A DNA stretch of 64,000 nt from Symbiodinium natans (taxonomy: Eukaryota; Sar; Dinophyceae; Suessiales; Symbiodiniaceae), in NCBI GenBank assembly GCA_905221605.1, contig CAJNDS010002190.1, positions 1,775,788-1,839,787 of the forward strand, given 5' to 3'. Made by a program: the position numbers and the translations under genes. Below, one piece after another: positions 24,923-36,160 of the stretch; the first letter of the stretch is position 1, and the number at the start of each line of letters is the position of its first letter. Under the pieces are notes generated by a model. It saw only the letters and a program-made list of their open reading frames with translations. It ran no database searches and was not told the DNA's origin.

Positions 24923-25128
24923 AACCCGGCGCATCAAGCTTCCCAAGCTCCCGTTCCATCCACGTGGGTATTTCCCCCACATACCCCTCACATCATCCGG
25001 GCACATCTCAGGGCCCTTGTCTACCCTTTATGGAAGCCCTTGTGTACAGCACCCCGTCGTGTGGACCAAGTGAACCCTGAAAAGCGGATATCCTGTGCTA
25101 CTCGGTCTCCTACTAGGGACTTTGAACC
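24923..25128 (+). CDS. open segment, two competing frames
   Basis: One frame runs 68 codons to TAA (HQASQAPVPSTWVFPPHTPH.., ..LRALVYPLWKPLCTAPRRVD..); another also looks coding (HHPGTSQGPCLPFMEALVYS). Probably exonic, but the frame is unresolved. Confidence 0.35.
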
Positions 25129-25429
25129 CTAAACCCTAACGCCTAAACCCTAAACCGCAGCTCTTGTTCATTTGGTCCCCCGGGCACCTGGTATCTGCCC
25201 ACCTAAAACTGACCTTGATATATATGTATGTACATACATATACACACACATATATATATATATATGGCCACCGGCTTTCCAACCCTCAGCATCCTTCGCT
25301 CGAGTTGTGGGGCTGTAGGGTGTGGGGTTTGGGGCTCAGGGTTTACGGTTTGAGGTTTAGGGTTTAGGGTTTCGGGTTTGGGGTTTAGGGTTTAGGCCCC
25401 CCCCCCCTCTCCATTCCTGCATCCCTGAG

Positions 25430-25514
25430 GCGCGCTTGGGCCTGGTGCTACTGGGCGGGGTGCTTCTCATCCTGGCCCTGGGAAGGCCCCCTGCCTCTGA
25501 CAATGGAGCTGAGG
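25430..25514 (+). CDS. exon-like segment encoding a hydrophobic helix
   Basis: After a C/T-rich tract and CCCTGAG it reads ARLGLVLLGGVLLILALGRP.. and ..ASDNGAE, ending GAG(G)|GTTTTAGGG. The run LVLLGGVLLILALG would span a membrane. The terminal 27 bp (25495-25521) recur at 25651-25677. Confidence 0.55.
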
Positions 25515-25599
25515 GTTTTAGGGTTTAGGGTTCAGGGTTCAGGGTTTTAGGGTTTTAGGGTTTTAGGGTTTAGGGTTTAGGGTTAGAGTAGGTAACCTT

Positions 25600-27440
25600 T
25601 AACCTTTTTGGGGTAGTATAATCCCCTTATAATCCCAACGGCTACAGGTAAGCTGACAATGGAGCTGAGGGTTTTAGGGCTGAGGGCTTACTGTAGGGGT
25701 CGGACTAATTGCTAATCGTATTCCCTGTTGGTTCTTATATAATTGTACTGTATAATAAACCCTAAACCCTAAACCCTAAACCCTAAACCCTTGGGTTGTT
25801 TTTGATGATGTGCTTGAGGGATATAAGGAGGGACTTGAGTAGTGAATCTTCATTTTCTTCCCTTATATTACTAGGTAACCACTAACCCCTAAGGTCCCTT
25901 AGAAGAGTCCCTACCCTAGTCCCTTGAATGATGTCACTTGTGATATTTAGATATCCTCCTTTCTTGGAGCCTTGATTGAAATTCCTTTTTTTCGGGCAGC
26001 TCTTGGTATGGTCATGGGATGCAGCTCGTTTTCAGGGCTCAGGCGTTAGGATGCCGAAACGGTTGAGGGAGTTGCTTCACTTGTTTAGGGCTAGGGCTTA
26101 GGGCTTAGGGTTTAGGGTTTAGGGTTTAGGGATTTAGGGGTTTAGGGGTTTAGGGTTTAGGGTTCCGGCTTAGGGCTGAGTGTTAGGGCTAAGGATCGTT
26201 AGGGCGTTGCGGTCTTGGATTCGTATAGGACTTGGGTTTGCGGCAGGGCGTGCGCTGGACCATGTACCCCACAGGATCCTAAGAGTCTGAGTCCCTAAAC
26301 CCTACACCCTAATCCCCAATAGCTCCGAAGAGCCCGCGAACCCTAAACCCCAGAAATCCCAAGAGCCGCCCCTATCCCTAACCTCCAAACCCACAACCCC
26401 AAACCCCAAACCCTGATCCTCCAACCCTAAACCCTCATCTCAAGGCCGAGTAGGGGCGCCTAAGCCGCAATCCCTTCCTTTTCCTGTCCTCCCCAAGCTC
26501 CGAAGTCATGGAAAACCCATCAGCCGCGACCCTGAGCACCCCCATGATGTCTTGAAGATCGATAGGGTTTGGTGTGGCTTTAGGGTCGTAACCCGGACCA
26601 CCCTAAACCCTAAACCCTAAACCCTAAACCCTAAACCCTAAACCCTAAACCCTAAACCCTAAACCCTAAACCCTGAACCATACCCTTGAACCCTAAATAC
26701 CCAAGCTCCGAGTCCCCCCTTGAAACCCACTGCTCTGAATCCCAATCTGCGGTCTCGGGTTTCAAGTTTAGGGTCTGATCGGGACTAGGGTTTAAGGGTT
26801 TAGGGTTTAGGGATTAGGGTTGAGACACCCTTCTTGGGGTGTTTTGGGGAACCTATAGTTTGGGGTTCTTGAGGGAGATCTGCCTCAGCCCTTCGACTAG
26901 CCCTAAACCCCTAAATTTTTAGACCCTTGAATCATGCGTTCCCCTTCTACCCCCCTCTATGCTACCCCGTCGAGGTTTTGCTTCAAGTAACCTGAATTGG
27001 GCGTAATTCTCCCTAAATCACCTTAATTATGGGCGGAACCTAGGGGGGGTGGTAGGTACCCTTAAACCTTAAACCCCTAAACCCCTAAACCCTCTAGACT
27101 CTAAACCCTTAAACCCTAAAACGCCTAACCCTCGAAACCCGAAGCCTTACACCCTGAGACCCTTAGACCCTTGGACCCTAAACCTTAAACCCTAAACCTT
27201 AGACCCTTGGACCCTTAGACCCTTAGATCCTTAAAACCCCTTAGACCCTTGGACCCTTAGACCCTTAGATCCTTAAAACCCCTTAGACCCTTGGACCCTT
27301 AGACCCTTAAATCAACCCCTTAGACCCTTGGACCCTTAGACCCTTAGATCCTTAAAACCCCTTAGACCCTTGGACCCTTAGACCCTGAAATCAACCCCCT
27401 AAACCCTAAACCCTAAACCCTAAACCCCTTAGACCCTTGG
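25600..27440. other. long gene-poor region
   Basis: Degenerate TTTAGGG/CCCTAAA tracts, a family G fragment (25680-25760), and (CCCTAAA)10 at 26602-26674. A weak frame near 26500-26558 ends PSSEVMENPSAATLSTPMMS before a TGA. At 27170-27425 there is a higher-order repeat. Confidence 0.5.
27170..27425. repeat. higher-order repeat of CCCTTGGA/CCCTTAGA units
   Basis: A roughly 50-60 bp unit (ACCCTTGGACCCTTAGACCC.. with AGATCCTTAAAACCCCTT) recurs about four times with small indels. It is built from diverged telomere-like heptamers, now amplified as a larger unit. Confidence 0.8.
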
Positions 27441-27448
27441 ACCCTCAG

Positions 27449-27512
27449 AATGAGGCTGGGGCACAAATGGCTGGAGATGCGGACGGCTCAAGGGATGGTC
27501 CCACCTCTGGAG
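27449..27512 (+). CDS. exon-like segment, unknown
   Basis: Clean boundaries GACCCTCAG|AAT GAG and TCTGGAG|GTCGCC. Reads NEAGAQMAGDADGSRDGPTS G; 64 nt, so phase 0 in and 1 out. A low-complexity acidic/Gly segment between repeat tracts. Confidence 0.55.
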
Positions 27513-27872
27513 GTCGCCCTAAACCCTAAACCCTAAACTCTAAACCCTAAACCCTGGGGCTTAGGGTTTTTGAGGAGTTCGGGTGTAGGGACTTAGGGTC
27601 TGTTGGGGAGTTCGGGTGTAGGGGCTTAGGGGCTTAGGGGCTTAGGGGCGCTTAGGGGTTTCGGGGTTTAGGGGTTTAGAGGTTTAGAGGTTTCGGGGAC
27701 TTCGGGTCTAGGGTCCAGGTTTTAGGGTATGGGGTTTAGGGGGTTTATGGTTTAGGGATCTAGGGTTTAGGGTTTAGGGTTTAGGGTTTAAGGGTTCAGG
27801 GAGGTTCCTAAACCCCTCTGCTAAGGCCCCTTCAACCCACGACCTGTTCCCATACCGCTTCACACTGGAAAG

Positions 27873-28010
27873 CCATTTTTATACTAACAGTCCTTGATAG
27901 GGATAATAGTACCCCCCTGTTGTGGTCCCTATCAAGGACTGTTAGTATAAGGGGGGAACCCCCCCATTATAGTCCCTATCAAGGACTGTTAGTATAAGGG
28001 GGGAAAAGCT
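27873..28010. mobile_element. family E MITE, one and a half copies in tandem
   Basis: Three inverted or direct copies of the arm ..ACTAACAGTCCTTGATAGGG / CCTATCAAGGACTGTTAGTATAAGGGGG. The right arm is duplicated. Followed by CTTCAG and a short open frame (MSMGQTRCWHHPDRRGSTFP..). Confidence 0.8.
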
Positions 28011-28639
28011 TCAGATGTCAATGGGCCAAACTCGCTGCTGGCACCACCCTGACAGGCGCGGGAGCACCTTTCCACAACCCAAGACCCCTAACATCTTCAG
28101 TTACTAACCCTAAACCCTAGACCGCCCTAGACCCTAAAAACTAAATTACGTATAGCAATTAAAAGTAGTATGGGACTGGCCTTCTTGGCAACCGAAAATC
28201 CTATACCTGCGAAAGTCAAGAGAAGCCACTTCTTTTGTAGCTTCAGGCATATGTAGTCTAAAAACTGGCTTGGGCAGTGCAACCCTCAATTCTGCTATTC
28301 CTAAAGGCTAGCCGCTGCGTTCTCAAGTAGGGTACGGAGAGAGCTCCCATCGCCAATTCCAAAAGCAGGCGGCCATCGTGATTGGTGTGCTTCCTGGCTT
28401 CCAAGTCTATCTGAACCCTAAACCCTAACCCTAAACCCTAAGTCCCATTTAGCGCGTGTCTAGGCCACCCTGGACCATAAGCCCCGTAAGGCGTTGAGGG
28501 TTTTGGGGGGGTTCAGGGTTTGGGCCTTTGTGTTTCGCCTTCAAGATTCTGGTGCTTTCTTCGGCCAGAGTCTTGGGATCTGCATGGACGAAGGAAAGCC
28601 GATAAACAACCCAAGAGCTGGGCAACCAAGGGTTCATTT

Positions 28640-28955
28640 TTACAGATAGTTCTTTTTTCAGATATATTATATATATTATTTCTTTTTACAGATAGGTCTT
28701 TTTTACAGATAAGTTTTTGGTATATTTCACTTATCATTTTCATTGCGTTGCATTGTGTTGCATTGCATTGCATGGCATTTACTTTCATGTTTTGTTTTAA
28801 ATTATTTACTCTAACTCTATACATATTTCTACAGACTGTGGATTTATTTTGCCGGATGTCCCTGAATAGAAAACACGGTGTGTCCGCTTATCAATCAACA
28901 GATTACGTCCCAGTACTGTCATTATCCGTATCTTTATCTTTAGCCTGATTTATGG
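28640..28955. other. AT-rich island
   Basis: About 300 bp of T/A-rich DNA (TTTTTACAGATA repeats, and TTGCATTGTGTTGCATTGCA) contrasting sharply with the GC-rich surroundings. Its long + ORF (from 28520) is hydrophobic and probably spurious. A similar block lies at 62850-63170. Confidence 0.6.
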
Positions 28956-29155
28956 CTATGGCACGTATGCTGATGTTTTTTGATTTGGATGCGTACGATT
29001 GTTATGATGGTTTTCATTATGAACACAATATCCCTTGTGGATTTATAATCCCCATTGTGTACCGAAGAAGCCAAGAAGCCCCCAGAATAGACCTAGGGGC
29101 CCTTTATACGGGTCGCTCCATTAGTCCCTTAGGCAAGATCCAGTTCGCAGGCGGA
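28952..29155 (+). CDS. exon-like segment, unknown
   Basis: 68 codons: ..MLMFFDLDAYDCYDGFHYEH.., ..IPCGFIIPIVYRRSQEAPRI.., ..PLGKIQFAGG, ending GGCGGA|GTTTAGGG. The left boundary is unclear (it merges into the AT-rich island). Confidence 0.45.
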
Positions 29156-29387
29156 GTTTAGGGTTTCGGGTTTAGGATTTAGGGTTTAGTGTTTAGGGTT
29201 AAGGGTTTAGGGTTAGGGCTCAGGGCTCAGGGCTCAGGGCTCAGGGCTTAGGGCTTAGGGCTTAGGGCTTAGGGTGTGTCGGCAGGACTGCCCTGAGCCA
29301 TTGTCCCCAAACCAAAAAGGTGATTGATCTATATAGGCTATGAGCCTTTGGGGGGGGGGGGGGGGAGGCGCCTGGTCTGAGTCTAAG

Positions 29388-29470
29388 GGATACATGGAAA
29401 TGTTTTTTTGTGTTGGTTACTTTATTCCTAAGAAACAGCTAAAATTATAATTCTTGCCAGGGTTCCAAGT
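29388..29470. mobile_element. family C introner-like element
   Basis: ATACATGGAAATG...TTATTCCTAAGAAACAGC...CAGGGTTCCAAGT, matching the intron at 16355-16451 of the RCC1 gene. Preceded by a G tract (29350-29367). Confidence 0.75.
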
Positions 29471-29945
29471 TCAGCATAGGTGTTCTATGGTCCCTTGCCT
29501 CCTTTAAGGGGTTGTGAAGCACGGGTCCTCGGGTTGCGTCGAGTACAAAAAGGGGGAAACCGTTTAAGGGCCCATACTAAGGAACCCTACCCTTAGGATC
29601 GTTCCACAAGTCGACCATAGCTTAGAAGAATGGCTTCCCCCCCCCCCCCCCCCCCGGCAATCATGCTTGAGAGGGATTTGAAGAGCTACGAACCCCAATA
29701 AGGTTACCCCCCCCCCCCCATTTCGGAGACCCCAAAATAAAAAACTCTGACTTAAGAACCGACACCCGCAAATCCTCAATCCTGAGGCCCCAACCCCTGG
29801 ACCCTAAACCCTCAACCCTCAGGGTTTAGAGTTTAGGGTTTTAGGGTTTTAGGGTTTAGGGGTTTAGGGGTTTAGGGTTTAGGGTTTAGGGCTTAAAGCT
29901 CTATTCACTGCCAAGAAGACCGGAAACCCTCGACCCTCAAACTCG

Positions 29946-30047
29946 GGATGTTCCCCCTTGTATTAGCAGTCCTTAATGGGGTTCGTAATTAGGGGGGGGG
30001 TAATTACGATAATCCCTATTGAGGACTGTTAGTATAGGGGGGAACAA
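29946..30047. mobile_element. family E MITE
   Basis: GATGTTCCCCCTTGTATTAG..CCTTAATGGGG ... CCTATTGAGGACTGTTAGTATAGGGGGGAACA, long inverted arms. Confidence 0.85.
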
Positions 30048-30131
30048 CCCTAAACCCTAAACCCTAAACTCTACCACCACCCCTAAACCCGACGCCCTAA
30101 AGGCCCCAGCCAGTTTGGAAGCGGAAGGCTG

Positions 30132-30244
30132 ATGCCAGCCGTCCTGATTGGGTTCCTGTGCGTCCTTGAGCACTGCGAGTGGCACTACGTCCGGACGCTG
30201 TTTCCATCGGGCGCTCCCCTCAGCACTGCAGCTTCCGACTTGCT
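30132..30244 (+). CDS. exon-like segment, unknown
   Basis: ATG at 30132 opens MPAVLIGFLCVLEHCEWHYV.., ..RTLFPSGAPLSTAASDL, and a GTTGGG 5' site follows. GC-rich third positions. Upstream ..GGAAG could be an acceptor. Not recognised. Confidence 0.45.
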
Positions 30245-30249
30245 GTTGG

Positions 30250-31015
30250 GAACCCTACACCCCCTAAGCCCTGAAACCCTATAACACCGACGCCCCTAAC
30301 CCGAAATCCTAAACCTGCATTTCGGTTTCAGGCCTTGGCATTTGGGGCTTTTTTGTGGGCTAAAGGGTTTAGGTTTTCCTCTCCGCCATCTCAGTCTCCC
30401 CAGCTGGGCGTTTACCCAAGAGCTCCGAAACTCCGAATCCCCAAACCCTCGGCCCGGCAGAAGCTCTAACCCCCGAACCCTAAGCCCCCAGACCCCCGAA
30501 AACCCAAAACCGTAAACCCCCTACAAACCCCTAAACACCCACAAATGCTCAAAAAAAGAAAAACAAAAAGCAGCCTAAACCGCCTAAAACCCCTGAAACC
30601 CAAGGACCCCTAAAACCCCCAGAGCCCTAAACCCCCTAAACCCGACCCCCGTCCCAAACCAAAAACCCCCCAAAACCCCTAAACCCTAAAGTCCCCCAAA
30701 TCCGAAACCCCCTGAAACACTAAAGTCCTAAAGCCTTAAAGCCCTAAAGCCCTAAAGCCCTCGAAACCCTAACCCCAAAACCTTCAAAACCCTCACCCCC
30801 GACAACCCCCAAAACCCCCAAAATCCTAAACCCCCTAAATCCCTAAAACCACCAAAACCCTCAAACCCCCTAAAACTCGAAAACCCTACACCCCAAAACC
30901 CTAAACCCCAAAACCCCTAAACCGTACCCCCCTAACACCCTAAAACCCCCCCCAAAAAAAGAAGAAACCCTAAACGCTAAACCGCAAAAACCCCTAAAAC
31001 CCACAAGACAAAAAC
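30250..31015. repeat. highly degenerate CCCTAAA/CCCCAAAA block
   Basis: About 770 bp of A/C-rich sequence in which few units are perfect. No gene seen. Confidence 0.8.
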
Positions 31016-31376
31016 TCTAAGCTGGAGCGAGCTGCGGCGATACCGTGTGGCCACAGGCCACGGCGAGCCCGAGCGAGCAGGCGTGAGCCTTGCGAGGGCC
31101 TTGCGAGGGCGAGGTGCCGAAGCGCCCGATGAGCGCGGCCCTTGCATGGATTAAGGTTGAACCCGCGTGCCAGAAGGTTCAAACTGTAGTCCTGGTGCTT
31201 TTCCCCCCTAGTTTTTACGTGCTCTTATGCACCACAAACCGCCAAAACCGCCACCACAAAGCACACACGATGTCATGATGTAGCTGCGCTTTCTTACAGC
31301 AGAGGCTCTGAAGCTTAAATTCGCAATGTGACATCATTGTTTTCTGCTCGCGCGAACTTGTCGCAGCGTCTCTGCA

Positions 31377-31577
31377 ATGCCTCCCAATGTCGTGCCACCC
31401 CGCACGACTGGGCCGTGGAAATTTAGGTGGGCTCCTGATCGTCGCAACGAGAGGGAAGCACTTGGGCTAGAGTATAATAAACGGCTTGGTCTTTCGGAAT
31501 TTGAGCGGCGGTGCTTTACTGAGGCAGGTCTGCGGCTTCTCCAAGCGATCCGGGGGGCGGGTCCCAGGGAGATGTAG
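31377..31577 (+). CDS. small ORF, 66 aa, hypothetical
   Basis: ATG start to TAG: MPPNVVPPRTTGPWKFRWAP.., ..EALGLEYNKRLGLSEFERRC.., ..GLRLLQAIRGAGPREM. Reads naturally and is self-contained, but no family is recognised and no neighbour supports it. Confidence 0.35.
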   Translation: MPPNVVPPRTTGPWKFRWAPDRRNEREALGLEYNKRLGLSEFERRCFTEAGLRLLQAIRGAGPREM

Positions 31578-32323
31578 CATGGGTTCTAGACGCCTCTCGG
31601 CTGGAAGCCGAGGCGAATTTTGCCAAGGCCCAGGCTGATCCGTCCACAGTTGACGCAGCACACTCTTAGAATCCCTTAGACAAAGCAGCGCAAGCACGAA
31701 GTGCCCAGAGGGTCATTGCCTGTACAAAGGCAAGCTTCTTCACAATTTGGTCAAGGGGTTCTTGGAGCTATGGTGCCAAGGAGAATCGAGCAGCCACCTC
31801 CTCTTGCCCTGCAGTTTGTGAAGATGTCAGGCCGCCGTGTTTGAATTGTTGCGAAGAGCTGAAGTGTTGCCGTGGAGGCGGGGTGGGGCGGCGGGGTCAT
31901 GTGCTCGGCACTTGTGCATCAAAGGCCGAGTGGCCCATTGACAGAAGTCGTCAGATTTTCCGTGAGTGGAGGCTCAATTGAAGTCAACCGCGAGCATCTG
32001 GTTTGCCGCCCGAAACCGACAGCGAGCGAAATCCCTCGAACCCCAGATTCGAAAGCACACGCATCTTTGCCTAGTAGCTGCTCGAAAGAAGTGTTTGAGA
32101 GGCCTCTCTCTTCTCGTTTCTGCCAAGGAACCGCTCGTGGTTAGTTTCAAGCTTCAAGCTGCCAGCTAGCTGGCTAGCTAGCAGGCAGCTATTGTTAAGT
32201 TGTTTTTGTTTAGCGGCCGAGGTGCAGCTGCGCAAGGTTTTGGACTGTGAGGCTCGAAGGAAGATCAAGAAGGCGGGCGAGGATCTGAGGGGTTCTGGGG
32301 TTTAGGATTCGGGATGAGAGGCG

Positions 32324-32518
32324 GTGTGTGCGGGATTGTCCGAGCGAGCTCGGACTCCCCAAACAGATCCGGAAAGGACGGTGGGATTAGACTTCGCCAA
32401 GGACCGGCCCGATTTCGCCTTTGCAAAACCCTTGAAAACGCTTGGTTTTTGCGAGAAAAGCGAAAACGCGATGGCAAGGAAAATGCTCGTGGTTGCTGAT
32501 GTCGCCCCACGTAGTTGA
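32324..32518 (+). CDS. open frame, hypothetical
   Basis: About 60 codons (LSERARTPQTDPERTVGLDF.., ..FCEKSENAMARKMLVVADVA..). The minus strand is also open over the same region, so coding is uncertain. Confidence 0.25.
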   Translation: MCAGLSERARTPQTDPERTVGLDFAKDRPDFAFAKPLKTLGFCEKSENAMARKMLVVADVAPRS

Positions 32519-33027
32519 TTTCTCAAGTTTCCACACGGCGTGCCGACCCCGCGCGGAGCTCGAGCCCGCTGCAGCAAAAGAAGGCCGATGGTCAGTCCGA
32601 GGTGGGCATCACTCTAGGAACTGACCTCAGCCTTCTAGACGTGGCGGAAACCAACCCGGAGACCAATCCAACGCTGTAAAATGCCTTTCAATGGCGAGCT
32701 GTTCTTTCCATTCGTGCTGGTTGCGGTCTGTGCAAGGGCACGCTCATTCAGTATCAACGAGACCCTCCCGCCCCAGACCGGGAGTCATGTGAGAAGCTGA
32801 CTTGTCCAGCGCCAGGTGGGCCGATTCCTTGGAATGCTCAGCTCGGCTTCGACGCGATCAACACCTCCGACTATCAGCACGCCCCCACGGCTCAACTTTC
32901 AGGTTGTTGCCTCCCTACTTCTCCGACTGGAGGACACAGAAGCATTGCCCCTGCCAGGGTTCCGGTGCTGCCTTCGGGGCTGCCCGCCACAGCCATTAAC
33001 GGAAAAATGGGTCGCCGCACGGCTCAG

Positions 33028-33756
33028 CTAAGTTTTCTCTCGTTTTTGGGCTTTTTGACTGACCTTATAAGGTAACGCTCGCAAAAAAGGGAAGCGTGCA
33101 GGGCCGGAAGTCCGCCCTGCACATGTTACGGCTGAAGCTCCGCCCTTGTGCGGGCACACAGAAGTGTCGGTGTTTGTCGGGACACGCACGTGAAGATGTT
33201 GCTTCATTGCCTGCACATGTCGTAAGCAAGTTGCGAATTCGTCCGTGGTCGCCGTAGCAGTTAGACGGGGCACATGCCGCCCCCACCTGCACCGAGGACA
33301 GAGAGAGCGTTGCGGTTGGGGGTTGCAGTTGGTGAGAGCATGCAACATATGTAAGAAGGCAGATAGTAGGACGAGGCATGTCAAAAATAGAAGTGTTGCA
33401 CACGTCGCACGGGTGGGCACGCAGGCGGACCCCTGCGCAGGCACGGGCGGCATCTCCATGCCGGACCCATGTTTGTCCAGAGTGGCGGCTGTCTGGTTCG
33501 TATCCCGGGGTGGGTGGGTGACACGGTTGGGTAGGTCACGCAGTGCAGGCGTGGGCGGCGTTCGCGCCGGACTTGCGTGTGTGCAGGGCGTCAGGAAGCC
33601 GGACCCCTGCGCAGGCACGGGCGGAGTCTCCATGCCGGACCCGTGCTTGCTCCGCGGCGGGTCATGGGTTGGGTGGGCAGGCTGGGAGAGGACGTGAACC
33701 TTGGCGCAGACCACAACGCACGTCCCGCATGGTGGTGTGCGCGGAGGATACGACAC
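33028..33756 (-). CDS. long minus-strand ORF with internal repeat, doubtful
   Basis: 242 codons, Pro/Thr/His-rich. Contains KHGSGME(T/M)PPVPAQGS twice, mirroring a DNA duplication (33428-33469 and 33600-33642). A + frame over the same DNA is also open (DPCAGTGG.SMPDPCL twice). Neither strand is convincing. Confidence 0.2.
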   Translation of the reverse strand: MSYPPRTPPCGTCVVVCAKVHVLSQPAHPTHDPPRSKHGSGMETPPVPAQGSGFLTPCTHASPARTPPTPALRDLPNRVTHPPRDTNQTAATLDKHGSGMEMPPVPAQGSACVPTRATCATLLFLTCLVLLSAFLHMLHALTNCNPQPQRSLCPRCRWGRHVPRLTATATTDEFATCLRHVQAMKQHLHVRVPTNTDTSVCPHKGGASAVTCAGRTSGPARFPFLRALPYKVSQKAQKREKT

Positions 33757-33950
33757 ACCCTAAACCCCAAACCCTAAAACCCTAATCCCTCAAACCCTAA
33801 AGCCCCTAAAACCCTAAAGCCCCTAAAGCCCCTAAAACCCTAAAGCCCTAGAAGCCGAAACTCCTCAACACCCTGAACCCTAAACCCCTAAACCCTAAAT
33901 CCTGCTCCTAAACCCTAAGCCCTACACCCCTAAACCCTAAATCCTACAAG

Positions 33951-34257
33951 GAGCTCTGCCGTACACGCCCCTCCTCCACGGTCTGCTCGCCCGACTCCGG
34001 CGCTGGAGCCGCCAGTGAGCCACGAAGGAAGAGAAAGTTTGGGGTCGGACTGGGGCTCAGGGGTTAGGGGTTAGGGGTTAGGGTTTAGGGTTTAGGGTTT
34101 AGGGTTTGCGGTATTCCCTCGAGGGTAAGAGAATGATCAACTCTGAAACCTGACTCTACAGTCGTAGCCCTGAGCACTGCAACGGCACAAGTCGTTCGCA
34201 GAGCTTGGTCGCCCCTCGAAACTGCGCCGAGAGGCACAAACAAAGAGCCGACCTGTT
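33951..34257 (+). CDS. two-exon segment, unknown protein
   Basis: Exon 33951-34014 (ELCRTRPSSTVCSPDSGAGA..) follows CTACAAG and ends GCCA|GTGAGC. Exon 34162-34257 (VALSTATAQVVRAWSPLETA.., ..GTNKEPTC) follows GACTCTACAG. Phase 1 at the junction, and the A|TC join makes Ile. The 147-nt GT-AG intron contains TTAGGGG and TTTAGGG units. Consensus sites on both sides make this one of the cleaner models; the 3' end is open. Confidence 0.6.
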
Positions 34258-34329
34258 GTGGCTTTGGGTTTAGGGTACAGCTTTAGGCTTCAGTAGTGGG
34301 GGTTTTTATGGCAACTCACCATGTACTCG

Positions 34330-34447
34330 GATCCGGTTGCCCGCTTGTTCCTTTTGTAGGGGTTCTGTTCCTTTTAAAGCCTTGATTAGATTCAGCCGTC
34401 AAAGGGCACCGTTTTGTTCTTAGGTTACTAGGGAACCCGGAGTATGT
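34330..34447. mobile_element. family B-like element, diverged
   Basis: GGATCCGGTTGCCC...CAAAGGGCACCGTTTTGTTCTTAGGTTACTAGGGAACC recalls the family B body and right end. TIRs are weak. Confidence 0.45.
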
Positions 34448-35099
34448 TTCGGATCGGAACCATACTGCCACCCGAGAATCGTGAACCCTAAACCGCCTAC
34501 ACCACTACCTGACATAGATTTCCAATGGGGGGCGCCAATCATGTAGCATGAACGGCCAATCTAGCATTTTTTATCAGCACTTACCTATTCCTCCTTCATG
34601 GTTCTTGGTAAGAAGTTGGGAACTAGGTTCTCTCAAAGGGCAATACAGGGGAGCTACAAGGCATTTACTTCCTTAATCCCTTCTTAGGACTGGTAAGTGC
34701 ATGGTTGGATCTGTTCCAAGCCATCATGGGCTGCTTAGGGTTTAGGGTTTAGAGTTTAGGGCTTAGGGTTAGAGGTTTAGGGTTTAGGGTTTCGGGTTTC
34801 GGGTTTAGGATTTAAAGATTAGGGTTGAGGGTTTAGGAGCCCTCCCCTCACAATTTACGTAGCAATTTCAGGCATTTTTTAATGCTTAGCCTTAGGTCAG
34901 GTAGCGGGGGATCCCATCATAGTTTGATACCCTCAAGCCCAAAACCATTTTCAGCCCGTGCTCTTTGAAGCTCAAAGCCCCCCACGTCAACCTGAACCCT
35001 GTACCCTTCGCCCAATCCCCTCAAACTCTACCCCCCACCTTTAACCTCAAACCACCCCTGACCCGTCCCCAAACCCTAAACCCTAAACTCAATCTCCAG

Positions 35100-35155
35100 G
35101 CCTGTGTCCACTCCGGAAATCCATGAACGGCGCGCAACCCCAGCGCTTGCGAAGG
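35100..35155 (+). CDS. short exon-like segment, unknown
   Basis: CAATCTCCAG|G CCT GTG ... GCGAAG(G)|GTTTTGGG; reads PVSTPEIHERRATPALAK. Phase 2 in, 0 or 1 out. Confidence 0.45.
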
Positions 35156-35159
35156 GTTT

Positions 35160-36129
35160 TGGGCTTCAAGGTTTAGGGTATAGGGCCTCTGAAGTGGGGT
35201 TAATATTACTGTGATTGGTGAGTATATGCTGGGGTGTCCTTAGAAAATCTACTTCATATGCTCCTGGTGTAAACGCTAAACTCCCTTATACGGCTTGTTA
35301 GGGGTTCGAGGCTTTAGGGCTCAGATTTTCACGGAGGGGGGGGGGGGGGGGGGGGAGGAGGGGACCCTTTTCAAGAAGATCCTAGGACAAAGGGGGCCAG
35401 ACCCGAAAATCGAAACTATAAACCCTAAGCATGTTAGATGTGTATAAATACATAGAACATATTCATTGTAGCTCTCATTAGATGACCTTATATAATTTTT
35501 CATATGACATATATCATGTCTAAAAGATTGTAAGTTTGTAGGGCGCGAATTGACCTCTGCTCGCATGTGCAATGAGGGCTGCCGGGATCGCAATTTTCAG
35601 GTTTCAGGTTGGGTAGGCGGCTTGATCTAAATCATGGGCCTTTTTGTGGTACCCTGAACAGCAATGCTCTAGAACCTTACTAAACCCGCGTGAGCCCTGT
35701 TGGCCTCTGATAGAAGGTCCACCAGAGGCGGCTCTACTGCTCTAGACCCTGAACCATACCGAACCCCGAATTCATACCTTAAACATTGAAACCCGAAATC
35801 TTAAAACCCGAACCTTAAACCCCTAAACCTCAAAACCCTAAGCCTTAAACCCCGAAACATTAAACCCGAAACCTCGAAACCCTAAACCTTAAAACCCCCT
35901 GGCCCTTGTTTGCAATCTCCGACGTTTGGGGGAGTGGGGATGGGGACAGGTCTTTGCCGGCCCCCACTTCGTCTGCTGATCTGATGGCACCTTGATGCTT
36001 TCCACGAGGGGGAGGGGGGGGGGGGGGGGGGGGCATCTTTCGGATTGGAGCTTTAGGAATTCTGGGAGTAGATAGGGTCGCCCGCACCTGTCCAACATCT
36101 TGCAGTTTTTCTGGTTGGGGGGGGGGGTG

Positions 36130-36160
<31 letters not shown>

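Larger units (their letters stand above)
31016..33755. other. 2.7-kb repeat-poor stretch with only weak ORFs
   Basis: The longest unique stretch outside the retrotransposon: only one or two short CCCTAAA-like motifs, no introners recognised. ORFs here are small or overlap on both strands. A palindromic CTAGC-rich hairpin lies at 32156-32190. A 42-bp segment occurs twice (33428-33469 and 33600-33642). Confidence 0.5.
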
